In this document: one piece after another, positions 17,878-27,345 of the stretch
Layout: the number at the start of each line of letters is the position of its first letter
Position numbering within the stretch: the first letter of the stretch is position 1
Source: Dulcicalothrix desertica PCC 7102
GTDB lineage: Bacteria; Cyanobacteriota; Cyanobacteriia; Cyanobacteriales; Nostocaceae
Reading direction: 5' to 3'
NCBI RefSeq assembly: GCF_003991905.1
Contig: NZ_RSCL01000026.1
Location: 62,001 to 126,000, forward strand
Length of the DNA: 64,000 nt
Translations under genes and position numbers: made by a program
The notes under the pieces: generated by a model
Seen by the model: only the letters and a program-made list of their open reading frames with translations
What the model was told of the DNA's origin: nothing
Databases searched by the model: none

Positions 17878-17887
17878 GAGTTAGGAG
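17865..17887. repeat. heptameric short tandem repeat (AGTTAGG)
   Basis: Three copies of AGTTAGG straddle the stop codon of the WecA-like gene. The same heptamer is at 35263-35297 and 60090. Confidence 0.8.
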
Positions 17888-17963
17888 AGGCGGGTTTACG
17901 AAATTTTTCTTTATAACTAGGATATGGGTTAACCCGCCCGTACTTAGGAGTTAATTTTTTAAA

Positions 17964-19211
17964 ATGAGCGCAGAAATTATTTGTGTTGGTACTGAGCTAT
18001 TACTAGGGGATATTCTTAATAGTAATTCTCAATACCTTGCCCAGGAATTAGCAAAATTAGGTATTCCTCATTACTATCAAACTGTTGTTGGTGACAATAC
18101 AGAACGTTTACTTGATGTAATTAAAATTGCTTGTTCTCGTTCGCAAATTCTAATATTTACAGGTGGTTTAGGACCGACACCTGATGATTTAACGTGTGAA
18201 ACAATTGCACATTATTTTGGCGCCCCCCTGATCGAACGGGCTGATATAATTGAGGACATAACCAAAAAATATACTGCTCGTAACCGGGTGATGACACCCA
18301 GCAACCGTAAGCAAGCTTTAATTCCCCAAGGTGCCGATATTCTACCAAATCCAACAGGCACGGCGCCTGGTATTATATGGCAGCCTAAACCAGGTTTAAT
18401 AATTCTGACTTTTCCTGGTGTTCCGTATGAGATGCATCGAATGTGGCTTCAAAGTGCTGTTCCATACTTAAAAAGCCAAGGTTGGGGTCAAGAAATTATT
18501 TATAGTCGAATGTTAAGGTTTTGGGGTGTTGCAGAATCTGCTTTAGCCGAAAAAGTTAGTTCGTATTTGAACTTGCCCAACCCAACAGTGGCGCCATATG
18601 CTTCTAAAGGCGAAGTGAAATTAAGAGTTGCAGCAAAAGCAACATCTAATATCGAAGCACAAAAAATTATTGCTCCAGTCGAAAAACAACTCAAAGAAAT
18701 CGCTGGACTTGATTATTACGGCGCCGATGATGATACCTTAGCTTCTGTAGTTGGTGAATTATTACGAACCACAAATCAAACCGTTTCTGTGGCAGAATCG
18801 TGTACTGGTGGCATGTTAGGACAAATGCTAACAGAAATGTCAGGAAGCTCTGACTATTTTTGGGGTGGTGTAATATCATACGACAACTCAGCAAAAATTA
18901 ATTTACTAGGTGTTAATGCTTCTGACTTAGACAAGTATGGTGCAGTAAGTGCAATAGTTGCCGAACAAATGGCCCTTGGTGTCAAAGACCGTTTGGGGAC
19001 AACTTGGGGAATAAGTATAACAGGTATTGCTGGGCCAACAGGCTCTACTGAGACCAAACCAGTAGGGTTGGTTTATATTGGAATTGCAGGGTCAAATGGC
19101 GTTGATGTTACTGAAAATAAATTTGGCGTCACACGTGGACGTAGTTTAATTCGTCATGTTAGTGCTTGTACAGCATTAGACCAGCTACGGCGTAAATTGC
19201 TTGCCCAATAA
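17964..19211 (+). CDS. cinA: CinA-like protein (nicotinamide-nucleotide amidase/pyrophosphatase)
   Basis: Two domains in 415 residues: an N-terminal MoaB/CinA-type COG1058 domain (AEIICVGTELLLGDI; FTGGLGPTPDDLT) and a C-terminal PncC amidase domain (SVAESCTGGMLGQML; ISITGIAGPTGSTE). The second domain deamidates NMN in NAD recycling; the first cleaves ADP-ribose or FAD-like nucleotides in characterised homologues. The full length and both active-site regions are intact. Confidence 0.93.
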   Translation: MSAEIICVGTELLLGDILNSNSQYLAQELAKLGIPHYYQTVVGDNTERLLDVIKIACSRSQILIFTGGLGPTPDDLTCETIAHYFGAPLIERADIIEDITKKYTARNRVMTPSNRKQALIPQGADILPNPTGTAPGIIWQPKPGLIILTFPGVPYEMHRMWLQSAVPYLKSQGWGQEIIYSRMLRFWGVAESALAEKVSSYLNLPNPTVAPYASKGEVKLRVAAKATSNIEAQKIIAPVEKQLKEIAGLDYYGADDDTLASVVGELLRTTNQTVSVAESCTGGMLGQMLTEMSGSSDYFWGGVISYDNSAKINLLGVNASDLDKYGAVSAIVAEQMALGVKDRLGTTWGISITGIAGPTGSTETKPVGLVYIGIAGSNGVDVTENKFGVTRGRSLIRHVSACTALDQLRRKLLAQ

Positions 19212-19305
19212 TATTGTCGTTCGGCAATGTTGTATTGTATGTGCCTGCATTGAACCGCATATCGAGTTAGAATTAAATATTGAAAATGGTATCACCCGTT
19301 TCAAA

Positions 19306-19695
19306 ATGAATCGCTTCATATCCTTGCCTACTCAAAACGAAAGTACAGTTACGATTTGTGTAACTGACATCCTCGGAGATAGATTCTGTGTAGTGTGTGA
19401 AGACGGAAAGCGGGTTTACGAACACGTAGCCACAGCTTTAAGAGCGGGTAAAAAGGTTCATCTCTCCTTTAGAGGTGGCGAAGACATTACCTCAGCGTTT
19501 TTGGCTGAAGCTTTTTCTCGGTTATACACAAATTTCTCAGAAGAATATATAGAGAACAGTTTAACTTTTACCGACATCGACCCTGATGATGCAGCCGATA
19601 TTGAATGTGTCATCAAAGATGTGAAAGACTACCTTAATAATCCGCAACAATTTAAAAATGCGATTATTCAAGCTATGGGTGAAGATAGTATATGA
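19306..19695 (+). CDS. STAS-like domain (DUF4325) protein
   Basis: A 129-residue protein resembling the STAS-like DUF4325 family: an alternating strand-helix core with the conserved KKVHLSFRGGEDITSAFLAE segment, where the Ser-Phe-x-Gly-x-x-x-Ile-Thr-Ser pattern resembles the DSSG loop of STAS domains. An in-frame TTG at 19201 would add 35 residues and overlap cinA; I prefer ATG 19306. Its end overlaps the start of a PIN-domain gene by four bases (ATGA), so the two are translationally coupled. DUF4325 proteins are often partners of ATPases or nucleases. The function here is unknown. Confidence 0.7.
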   Translation: MNRFISLPTQNESTVTICVTDILGDRFCVVCEDGKRVYEHVATALRAGKKVHLSFRGGEDITSAFLAEAFSRLYTNFSEEYIENSLTFTDIDPDDAADIECVIKDVKDYLNNPQQFKNAIIQAMGEDSI

Positions 19696-20276
19696 CCAAA
19701 CAAGTGTACCCCATTGATACATATCATTTTAAATCCCATGATGGGGTACTGTTTGACGCGAATATTTGGATGTATATATATGGTCCTCCCAGTCATATAT
19801 CGTCACAGTATAGATACGCTTATACTTCTGCCTTACGTCGAATACGTGGCGCCGGATGTCAAATTGTGTTAGATGCTTTAGTACTATCAGAATTTATAAA
19901 CGCTTACGCCAGATTTTTTTATAATAAACTGCCATCTGAATTAAAACCGGGTGATTTTAAATTGTTCCGTAACAGTTCTAGTTTTAAACCTGTTGCCGAA
20001 CAAATTGCTCGACGTGCGCGTAAAATTCTTGAAAAATCTGAACCAGCTAAAACCCGATTTGAATCAGCAGAAATTGTTTCAATACTAAGTGAATATGCAG
20101 GTGGAGAAGCTGATTTTAATGACCAAGTATTAGCAGAATTATGTCGGGTAAACAATTTAAAGTTAGTTACTCATGATGCTGATTTTAGCGGCACAAATTT
20201 AACTATTTTGACCGCAAATCCGAAATTATTACTATTAAAACAAGGACTACTGGCAACGGATGATGAACGGATGTAA
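19692..20276 (+). CDS. PIN-domain ribonuclease-like protein
   Basis: A 194-residue PIN domain with the acidic residues of the fold: Asp in GVLFDANIWMY, Glu in ALVLSEFINAY, Asp in EADFNDQVLAE and Asp in KLVTHDADFSG. These four would bind the metal ions for RNA cleavage. It is larger than typical VapC toxins (about 130 residues), with an extra helical insert around residues 85-120. Its partner is the overlapping STAS-like gene rather than a classical antitoxin. The tail of the gene forms part of a long hairpin. Confidence 0.78.
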   Translation: MTKQVYPIDTYHFKSHDGVLFDANIWMYIYGPPSHISSQYRYAYTSALRRIRGAGCQIVLDALVLSEFINAYARFFYNKLPSELKPGDFKLFRNSSSFKPVAEQIARRARKILEKSEPAKTRFESAEIVSILSEYAGGEADFNDQVLAELCRVNNLKLVTHDADFSGTNLTILTANPKLLLLKQGLLATDDERM

Positions 20277-20353
20277 CGGATGGCTGATTTTATTTAACAA
20301 GTTTTCCCTTGTAAAAATAACTTATCCGTTACATCCGTTGCATCCGTTGCCAG
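20250..20353. terminator. long inverted repeat with CGGATG units between convergent genes
   Basis: The left arm begins at CTGGCAACGGATG (20250) inside the PIN coding sequence and contains three GGATG units. The right arm ends with the complementary CATCCGTTGCCAG (20341-20353). The arms pair over nearly 30 bases with a small bulge. A likely two-way transcription stop. Confidence 0.65.
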
Positions 20354-20364
20354 CCAGCTAACCC

Positions 20365-21249
20365 TTAATAAGGAGGATACCCGAATTCATCATCATCCGC
20401 GTAGACGTAAGAAGCGCTTGCAACTCCTGCCATTGCCATTTTGTTGTTATGATTTTCTTTTTCTGCACGAACTTGTTCTTTACCGAACTCTTTATACTCT
20501 TCAAATGTTTTATTAATAATTTGAGATTCGGGAGAATCAGAGGCGATTAAGAATTGCGTTAAATTGGAAACTGTGGGATGTTTATAATCTATTGTGGAGG
20601 AAACTAGAACTGTATTTGGTTGAATTCCTCGTTCTTCACAGTCGATAATTGGGCAGAAAATGCCATGAGCGTGAAATAAAGGTCCTTTGGGTGTAAAAGG
20701 TAGTTTCCGAAAAGCTGCATATGACCGTTCGAGTTCTACTACAAACCCACCAGATGCTCTTCCTTGTTGATATTCGCAGTAAGTTTTACTAAAACTTGCA
20801 CCTGCGGCGCCGTGAAGTGTTAATTGTAAGGGTTTTTCGTGCAAGAATTGTTTATTCTCACCGACTAAAAAAACAAGATAGCGGATAAAGGTTTTAAATT
20901 TTAGTTTATCTGCTAAAAATGCATCATAATTATCACGAAGTGTACCAAGCTTGTTTCCTGTTTCTCGGTCTTTAACCGACAACGGTCCGCGACGCACTAT
21001 CACTATTTTTGGAGTTGTGGTTAGATACACCGTTTCGACCCCAGAAGTGAATTCATGTTCAATTTGCTGCCAATTTGAATCAGGTTCAAAGCCTACAGCT
21101 TGGGCATTATCGAGCTTTACTGCTAACCCATAGGCTTGCATACCATCGGTGCCATAGCGTGGATTTATCATTTGGCACCAAGGAATGACCTGAGACGGTG
21201 GTGCATTAAACTTCTCGTCTTCAAAGTCGAATTTTGCTGAAGCTTTCAT
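20365..21249 (-). CDS. cyanobacterial DUF5895-like hypothetical protein
   Basis: A 294-residue soluble protein. It starts with an acidic segment and IPWCQMINPRYG, has a central conserved block (VGENKQFLHEKPLQLTLHG) and a C-terminal Asp/Tyr-rich tail. I believe it belongs to the DUF5895 family, which is abundant in filamentous cyanobacteria and sometimes found on plasmids, but no activity is known to me. No signal peptide or membrane segment. It stands alone on its strand. Confidence 0.6.
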   Translation of the reverse strand: MKASAKFDFEDEKFNAPPSQVIPWCQMINPRYGTDGMQAYGLAVKLDNAQAVGFEPDSNWQQIEHEFTSGVETVYLTTTPKIVIVRRGPLSVKDRETGNKLGTLRDNYDAFLADKLKFKTFIRYLVFLVGENKQFLHEKPLQLTLHGAAGASFSKTYCEYQQGRASGGFVVELERSYAAFRKLPFTPKGPLFHAHGIFCPIIDCEERGIQPNTVLVSSTIDYKHPTVSNLTQFLIASDSPESQIINKTFEEYKEFGKEQVRAEKENHNNKMAMAGVASASYVYADDDEFGYPPY

Positions 21250-21651
21250 TTTTAAGAGCTTTGGAAGGGTTGGATGAAAGGACTGTGCATTTTGGATGAT
21301 AGATTAGGCGCCTCAGATACGTTGGCTGTTTGTTTTTGCTCCACATGTGAGATGCCCCATCAAAAAAATGCTGTTAGGTTTTTGTATTGAATAATAACTT
21401 TTTTACCACTTTGATTGGGCAATGAGTGTGACACTTAAGTACTTTTAACATCTTAAGTTTTACAAATTAAATTTTGTTCATTTAACCAATACTAGTTTAC
21501 TATTATAAATTATTTATGGTTAGATTGTACTATGAAATATAGAATATATAGAATAAATATATAAATGTTAATGTAGGTGAGCTAGAATTTACCAACTCAC
21601 CCCAGCCGACCGATAAATTTGTCAATAACGCTGCTACCGTAATTAAGCTAG
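21250..21651. other. gene-free spacer
   Basis: About 400 AT-rich bases between two minus-strand genes, with one GGCGCC at 21307. It presumably holds the promoter of the DUF5895-like gene. I see nothing else. Confidence 0.4.
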
Positions 21652-23259
21652 TTACTCCTGCGGCGATAAGCGCTGCTCATAACAATCGATAATTTTGGCT
21701 GTGACATCAGAAATATCTAAACCATCGGTTTGAATTTCGACGGCATCGGGGGCTTTGCGTAGTGGAGAAACCTTACGGGTACTGTCTTTCCAGTCGCGTT
21801 CGGCAATGTCTTTTTCTAACTGCTCTAGGTTTATTTGTGGTAAACCTTGCTTTGTAAAGTCAGATTGGCGCCGACGTGCGCGCTCACTGACAGATGCAGT
21901 TAGGTAAATTTTGACTTCAGCATCAGGAAAAACTTGGGTACCAATATCACGACCTTCAGCGACTAACCCACCTTTTTTGCCCCAAACTTGTTGCTGTTTG
22001 ACTAACGAAAGACGAACAGCAGTTTGTGCGGCAATCGCTGATACGTTTGACGTTACATCAGGAGTTCTGATTTTTTGGGTAACATCATGGCCATTGATGC
22101 ATACCTGAACTGGGGAACTTAGATTTTGGCTTGGCGCCAGCTCAATAACGCACTGACTAACCAACTCAGCAATAGCGCATTCGTCCGAAATAGAAATACC
22201 TGATTGCTGCACTAACCATGTAACTGCTCGATACATAGCTCCAGTATCTAAATAAATCAAACCGAGATTAGCTGCCACTTGACGAGCAACAGTCGATTTT
22301 CCAGCACCAGCAGGACCATCGATAGCAATAATCGGTTTGCGATCGCGTAGTATGGTGTTGTCGATTAAGCGTGTAGAACCAAGACGAGCAGCGATCGCGA
22401 GCATTCCTTCCTCCTGAATTAATTCCAATGGCATCAAAGTAGTCGGTTCAACCAATTCAATATATTCGACTTTTACAGAACTAACTACCGCCAAACATTG
22501 CTTAACTAAAGCAATTAATTTGTTGGCGTCGCGAGTTCCTGCTTTAAATGCAGTTTGAGCGCGCTGTAAACTTTGGTATAAGATGGCAGCTTGTTCTTTT
22601 TCAGGTTCGCTCAAATATTTGTTGCGCGAACTCATCGCAAGACCAGATGCTTCTCGTACCGTAGAACAGGTAACAATCTCAACCGGCAAGTTCAGGTCAC
22701 ACGCGAGCTTTTTAATAACAGCTAACTGTTGACCGTCTTTTTGACCGAAATAAGCTCGGTCGGGCTGTACCAAATTAAAAAGTTTGGTAACAATTGTTGT
22801 CACACCCTGAAAGTGACCAAGCCGAGAACGACCACACAAGCCAGATATCATAGCAGATGGAGGGATAACCTGTGTTACTTTTGACTCTTGTATATTCTTC
22901 CCGATTATTCCCATCTGTTCCGGAGTTGGTGCAAAAATTGCATCGACTCCAGCCTCCTCGCACAATTTTCGGTCTTGGTCTAACGTCCGAGGATAGTGTT
23001 GGTAATCTTCCTCTGGACCAAATTGTAAGGGATTGACGAAAATGCTTACTATTACAGTGGCATTTTCCGCCCGTGCCCGTTGAATTAAGCTGAGATGCCC
23101 TTGATGTAAAGCTCCCATCGTTGGCACTAAACCTACTGCTGTTCGATGAGAGCTTGTTACTTCAAATTGTAGCGGCTCTGAATGGTTCAAATCATCTTGT
23201 TTATCACCGCATTTCTTTATATAGCAGCGCAAAGCTGCAATTGTCGTGATACAACGCAC
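21652..23259 (-). CDS. panC-cmk: bifunctional pantoate-beta-alanine ligase/cytidylate kinase
   Basis: A fusion typical of cyanobacteria, 535 residues. The N-terminal part (to about residue 310) is PanC, which joins pantoate and beta-alanine: VPTMGALHQGHLSLI (ATP motif), FVNPLQFGPEEDYQHYPR, and FQGVTTIVTKLFNLVQP. The C-terminal part is cytidylate kinase, with the P-loop IDGPAGAGKSTVARQ and the GRDIGTQVFPDAEVKI segment. Unusual residues 1-45 contain an insert (KKCGDKQDDLNHSEP) before the ligase core. The two HIP1 octamers seen in the window lie at the domain junction. Confidence 0.95.
   Translation of the reverse strand: MRCITTIAALRCYIKKCGDKQDDLNHSEPLQFEVTSSHRTAVGLVPTMGALHQGHLSLIQRARAENATVIVSIFVNPLQFGPEEDYQHYPRTLDQDRKLCEEAGVDAIFAPTPEQMGIIGKNIQESKVTQVIPPSAMISGLCGRSRLGHFQGVTTIVTKLFNLVQPDRAYFGQKDGQQLAVIKKLACDLNLPVEIVTCSTVREASGLAMSSRNKYLSEPEKEQAAILYQSLQRAQTAFKAGTRDANKLIALVKQCLAVVSSVKVEYIELVEPTTLMPLELIQEEGMLAIAARLGSTRLIDNTILRDRKPIIAIDGPAGAGKSTVARQVAANLGLIYLDTGAMYRAVTWLVQQSGISISDECAIAELVSQCVIELAPSQNLSSPVQVCINGHDVTQKIRTPDVTSNVSAIAAQTAVRLSLVKQQQVWGKKGGLVAEGRDIGTQVFPDAEVKIYLTASVSERARRRQSDFTKQGLPQINLEQLEKDIAERDWKDSTRKVSPLRKAPDAVEIQTDGLDISDVTAKIIDCYEQRLSPQE
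22339..22398. repeat. two HIP1 octamers (GCGATCGC)
   Basis: GCGATCGC occurs at 22339-22346 and 22391-22398, the only two I saw in 64 kb. Both lie in panC-cmk at the domain junction. Confidence 0.8.
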
Positions 23260-23321
23260 ACAATACCCCTAATTTTATCAGTTCCCTGCCTACGTTAGTT
23301 TATCGTTCTTATTCGATGACG

Positions 23322-23354
23322 AGAAACCAGGTTTTTTGAAAAAACCTGGTTTCT
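23322..23354. terminator. perfect hairpin, GAAACC/GGTTTC family
   Basis: A 16-bp perfect inverted repeat (23322-23337 with 23339-23354) with A and T runs inside the stem. It lies downstream of rlpA on the minus strand and upstream of panC-cmk, and could stop rlpA transcripts. Confidence 0.7.
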
Positions 23355-23368
23355 ATTAAAAATGATAA

Positions 23369-23396
23369 AGAGACCGTACATGTATGTACGGTCTCT
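23369..23396. repeat. palindrome AGAGACCGTACAT / ATGTACGGTCTCT
   Basis: A 13-bp perfect inverted repeat with a two-base centre, related to the TGTAGAGACG family. It lies 15 bp from the previous hairpin. Confidence 0.7.
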
Positions 23397-23533
23397 ACAT
23401 TGTCGAATAAGTATTTATACTGATTCGATTGAAGTGAAAGCGGATGAAGTAAATTAAGATTTTATTGATGCGTGTAATAAGAAAGTTTTATGTTTTTCCA
23501 GCATCAACTTATTTGTTATTGGTGCGAAGGTAA

Positions 23534-24568
23534 CTATCTGCCTAGTACCTCAATTTTGACAGGCGCCAAACCTTTGCCAAGCATACCAATAACACGAGCG
23601 GCGCCGTAGGAGAGGTCAATAACTCGACCGCGAATAAATGGTCCTCGGTCGTTGATTCGCACGACTACAGAACGACCATTACGAGTGTTAGTGACACGTA
23701 CTCGTGTTCCAAACGGCAAACTGCGGTGGGCAGCGGTCATATGTTCAGGGTTAAACCGTTGTCCCGATGCGGTACGAGTGCCCGAACCATCGTAGCCATA
23801 GAACGAAGCTATTCCACGCATCGCTACTTTGACTGGCTCTACAATTTCGTTGGGCAATTTGGGTATTGACAATGATGGCGTACTGAGCGGGAAATTTGCG
23901 ATTTCGTCTATTGGCGCCGCATTTCCGATTAGTCTCCGCAAACGATTAGTTGCCATCAGTGCATCAGCAGCGCGATTTTTTGTTGCATCTGGCGCCTGGG
24001 TTTCATTATCAATCGCTACAAGTTCTCGACCGTCAACTTTGATGACGTAGCGACCGTTGGATTCATTGTTAGACAAGCTTTTAGTTTGGGCAGTATCCGC
24101 ACTCGCATCAACGGCTTGTTGCCAGCTTACCGTAATCTTCGACGCATCAACTTTTTGCCGAATTAAATCGTTCACGCGAGCAGCTACTACACTTGCTCTT
24201 TGAACTGGGTCGTTGCTTTTAACCTGGTTATCAGTAATGACAGTGGATTGTGGGTTGCTAGTAGCAATTGCACCAACTTTAGTTTCAGTACTAACGTTTG
24301 CTTGTTGACCCACAAAAGTCAAAACCGGAATATTACGAATGTAAAGCGTTGCTGCTTGTCGTCCAGATACATTATGGGTATGTATTTCTGTAGCCGCAGT
24401 TGTTTCTGGGTTACTTGTTTGATACTCTCCCACTTTCGTCACGGATGGTAATGTCCGTGAAGTTGTTTCTGGAGCTACTTGGTTGTTCGTTTGACTTCGA
24501 GCAATCGAAGGTGTGCTTAAAACAGCACAGAACATTGCAACAACGGTCAATATATATCTATGGTTCAT
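23534..24568 (-). CDS. rlpA: RlpA-like septal-ring lytic transglycosylase family protein
   Basis: A 344-residue exported protein. The N-terminus ([20 protein letters not shown]) is a signal peptide, cut near SIARSQ. A long variable region follows, then a C-terminal double-psi beta-barrel of about 90 residues: [42 protein letters not shown] with the catalytic-type Asp, and [14 protein letters not shown]. RlpA homologues cleave denuded peptidoglycan glycan strands or bind it during division. There is no SPOR domain at the end. Start: the ATG that begins the signal peptide. Confidence 0.88.
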   Translation of the reverse strand: MNHRYILTVVAMFCAVLSTPSIARSQTNNQVAPETTSRTLPSVTKVGEYQTSNPETTAATEIHTHNVSGRQAATLYIRNIPVLTFVGQQANVSTETKVGAIATSNPQSTVITDNQVKSNDPVQRASVVAARVNDLIRQKVDASKITVSWQQAVDASADTAQTKSLSNNESNGRYVIKVDGRELVAIDNETQAPDATKNRAADALMATNRLRRLIGNAAPIDEIANFPLSTPSLSIPKLPNEIVEPVKVAMRGIASFYGYDGSGTRTASGQRFNPEHMTAAHRSLPFGTRVRVTNTRNGRSVVVRINDRGPFIRGRVIDLSYGAARVIGMLGKGLAPVKIEVLGR

Positions 24569-25413
24569 GTTGTCCGAATTTAAAGCGACATAAGATAGAG
24601 TCAGAAACTGACATCTGGTACTGCACGAAGGCAGCGCAAAAAGCAGAGCATATCGAACTCATTCCGCTTTCACTTTTTGATTGTGACTGCAACAGACTAA
24701 CACGAAATTTTGCACTTGGGGATCAGGGTTTTATCGTAAACTTTGGTAAATTTGGTAATTTCAAAAAAAAATGACAAAGGTCTAACTTAAGCACAAAGCG
24801 ACTTTGGGCTATGTAACAATTTTTTTGCAAAGTCGTAAAATTTTTTTTCAAAACTTAACAGCTTTTGGGAACTAAAACAACACTCGCATCATCAATAATT
24901 ATCCACTCTTCAAAGTCTCAAATCCTTTTCATTCATACACTTCAGTACACATCACCCAGTTAGTTATTTTGGCAAGATGGCTTGTAACAACCCTCTAAAA
25001 CCAGAGGTGCCCAAGTGGGTTAAGTATGTGACACGGCGCCACAATAAACACAAGGCAAGCTGTAAACAATCATGTTAAGGGTAACACACACTTACGTAAG
25101 TGATATTACTAATACTTAAGTATATTTACTAACGAGAAAATAAATAATGTTTGATACTTAAGTTTATTTTATATAAGTAAAAATAATAAGCTCTAAAAAG
25201 TTAGTATTGAACGAGAATTTTTTGGCGCCAAGTGTGCATATAAATAGTAATAAAAGTATTGGCGCGCTTTGTATGTTTACCGTTCGAGCAGATAGTAAGG
25301 ATACGTTAGATTCATAAATTGGCATCCAAACAGCCCGAATAATGGGACAATTGAATATCACATTTTTATGTTGTGAGTTTCCCGTTTTTCCTTTCGCCTT
25401 TTCCCTTCCAATA
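24569..25413. other. gene-free region between divergent rlpA and glsA
   Basis: About 845 bases without a supported gene. It contains long T and A runs near 24760-24850, a palindrome ACTTACGTAAGT at about 25090, and two GGCGCC sites (25036, 25222). Promoters of rlpA and glsA should lie here. Short open frames on either strand have no family features. Confidence 0.45.
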
Positions 25414-26409
25414 ATGACAGACACGAAAAACACCGACATAAGTGCATCTTCGCTATCGGAATTTATGAATGATTTATATTCCAAATACAAATCATTGCGA
25501 ACTGGTGCGGTAGCAGATTATATTCCAGAACTGGCAAAAGTAAACCCTGACTTATTTAGTATTTGCACCGTTACCGTTAACGGTGACGTGTTACAAGTGG
25601 GTGACTTTGAGCATTTATTTACAATTCAATCAATATCGAAAGTGTTTGTTCATGGACTTGCATTAGAAGACCACGGCAGGGACTATGTGTTAAAGCGGGT
25701 TGGAGTCGAGCCAACAGGAGATGCATTTAACTCAATTATTTTAGACGAGCAATCGAAGCGACCTTATAACCCGATGGTAAACGCAGGCGCCATTGCCACT
25801 ACAGGTTTAATCAAAGGTAAAGGCGCCACCGAACGTTTGAACAGATTACTCGAAATGTTCCAACGTTATGTAGGTAAAGATGTATTTGTTGATATATCTG
25901 TATTTACATCAGAACGCAGCACAGGACATCGCAACAGAGCAATGGCGTATTTAATGCTCAACTTTGGCATGATAGATGGACAAATTGACGAATCATTAGA
26001 TTTATATTTTCAACAATGTGCAGTCATGGTCAACTGTCGTGACTTAGCAGTAATGGCAGCAGCATTAGCAAACAAAGGTGTTAACCCACTCACAAAAGAG
26101 CAAGCAGTCGATAGTCAATATATAAAAGATATTTTAAGTGTGATGTACACCTGCGGAATGTATAACTTTGCCGGAGAATGGGCATATAAAGTTGGACTAC
26201 CAGCAAAAAGTGGTGTTAGTGGTGGAATTATTGCCGTAGTTCCCGGTCAAATGGGAATAGCAGTGTTTTCTCCTTTATTAGACGCACGAGGTAACAGCAT
26301 TCGTGGCGTCAAAGTTTGCGAAGAATTATCACAACAATTTGGTTTACATTTATTCGACTGCGTTGACAGGCGCCTTCCCCATGCCATGCTGAGGAACGAA
26401 GCATCTTAA
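25414..26409 (+). CDS. glsA: glutaminase
   Basis: A serine-dependent glutaminase with a beta-lactamase-like fold, converting glutamine to glutamate and ammonia. The catalytic SxxK is in [10 protein letters not shown], and the family segments [29 protein letters not shown] and [28 protein letters not shown] are all present. I chose ATG 25414 ([10 protein letters not shown]), since an earlier in-frame ATG at 25342 adds an unconserved hydrophobic stretch. The family C-terminus ends near the sequence FDCV; the last dozen residues ([13 protein letters not shown]) and the stop are read from a dispersed repeat. Confidence 0.92.
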   Translation: MTDTKNTDISASSLSEFMNDLYSKYKSLRTGAVADYIPELAKVNPDLFSICTVTVNGDVLQVGDFEHLFTIQSISKVFVHGLALEDHGRDYVLKRVGVEPTGDAFNSIILDEQSKRPYNPMVNAGAIATTGLIKGKGATERLNRLLEMFQRYVGKDVFVDISVFTSERSTGHRNRAMAYLMLNFGMIDGQIDESLDLYFQQCAVMVNCRDLAVMAAALANKGVNPLTKEQAVDSQYIKDILSVMYTCGMYNFAGEWAYKVGLPAKSGVSGGIIAVVPGQMGIAVFSPLLDARGNSIRGVKVCEELSQQFGLHLFDCVDRRLPHAMLRNEAS

Positions 26410-26483
26410 AAACCCCCATTGTCATGCTGAGGAACGAAGCATCTTAAAAATCCCCCATGTCATGCTGAGGAACGAAGCATCTC
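26384..26483. repeat. three tandem copies of a CATGCTGAGGAACGAAGCATCT repeat
   Basis: Copies start at 26384, 26422 and 26460 with a 38-bp period and C-rich spacers. The first overlaps the glsA 3' end. Single copies in the other orientation are near 43786, 43856 (partial) and 56674. Only three units and no stable spacer length or diversity, so not a CRISPR. Confidence 0.8.
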
Positions 26484-26535
26484 AATAATTTTCACGCTCA
26501 CAAATAAAGTTGAATGGCACAAACTTTGCGTAACT

Positions 26536-26612
26536 GTAGGTTGGGTGGAGGCTTTGCGTTTACGTAGTATGCCGAAGGCACAACCCAACGCAACGTTAAA
26601 ATTTGTTGGGTT
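26536..26612. repeat. GGTTGGGT / AACCCAAC inverted repeat
   Basis: TAGGTTGGGTGGAGGC (from 26537) and CACAACCCAACGC (from 26579), followed by TTGTTGGGTTCC near 26605, can form hairpins. This is a common type of intergenic cyanobacterial repeat. Confidence 0.55.
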
Positions 26613-26769
26613 CCTTTAATTTTATTTACCAATTCTACAATTATGCCCATACCCGCCGTGCGTGTTAAAACCCGTAGGCGTTGGGGCTTAAGTTCATTTA
26701 AAATGAACTAAATTAATCAGTAATATAGTATTGTTCAACCAAGTAAGCTACAAATGAAGTTAATAAAAC

Positions 26770-26800
26770 TCTTGTGGAACGGGCATCCCTGCCCGTCCGA
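26770..26800. repeat. half copy of the TCTTGTGG-family element
   Basis: CTCTTGTGGAACGGGCATCC and the following TGCCCGTCC match the left half of the element at 5213; the right half is absent. Confidence 0.65.
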
Positions 26801-26860
26801 AGTGTATTTAATTTGAATAAAAACCGCTATATTAAAAACATGCTTATATAAAATAAAGAA

Positions 26861-27170
26861 TTTGGGTGCGGCTCTTTTAAGAAGACAATTTTTATCTTTG
26901 TATAAAGCCTAAACTTGATACAGGCTAATACTTATAGGTTTTAAGCATTCTTCAAATAGGTTGGCTAAAATTTCAAAAACGAAATCATAACTTTTCTGTA
27001 GTATTGTATTACATCTTGAAAGGGGGTTTTTACGTTTATTTTTTCTGCGACCACTTGATTATAACTTTTTAAGCTAGAAAATAAAGAAAACAGAAATCTA
27101 GATATAGCTTGAGTTCTAAGCATGTAATACGAATGCTACATTCTGTCTTTTGAGAAGAGCTGCACCCAAA
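26861..27170. mobile_element. 310-bp MITE-like element with 28-bp terminal inverted repeats
   Basis: The left end (26861-26888, starting TTTGGGTGCGGCTCTTTT) and the complement of the right end (27143-27170, starting TTTGGGTGCAGCTCTTCT) match at 23 of 28 positions. GAA flanks both sides and may be a 3-bp target duplication. The interior has no coding frame, so the element is non-autonomous. It stands at the left border of the accessory region. Confidence 0.65.
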
Positions 27171-27270
27171 GAATTTATACGTAGAGGCGCCTTATATGAG
27201 CTAGAGCGCGGAAAATAACGTAAAAAAATGCTCAAAACAAAGTAAAAACGACTAAGAGGCTAGATAGCTT

Positions 27271-27345
27271 ATGACTCAAGCCCCACCGAAACTAGTAACC
27301 TTTGAACAATTTGCTGCATGGCGCCCAGAATTTCCGCGTTCTTGA
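27271..27345 (+). pseudogene. remnant of a Uma2-family (DUF820) nuclease-like gene
   Basis: A 24-codon frame reading TQAPPKLVTFEQFAAWRPE followed quickly by a stop. This matches the typical N-terminus of cyanobacterial Uma2 proteins (TFEEF-x-W-x-PE followed by GRYELHDG), but the remainder of the gene is missing. Confidence 0.6.

Noticed and set aside
25164-25490. Minus-strand frame of 108 codons upstream of and into glsA
   Set aside because: Hydrophobic low-quality sequence, antisense to the glsA start; no conserved features.
26384-26483. Possible CRISPR array
   Set aside because: Three units, C-rich spacers of nearly equal sequence and the repeat also found singly elsewhere; no cas genes nearby.
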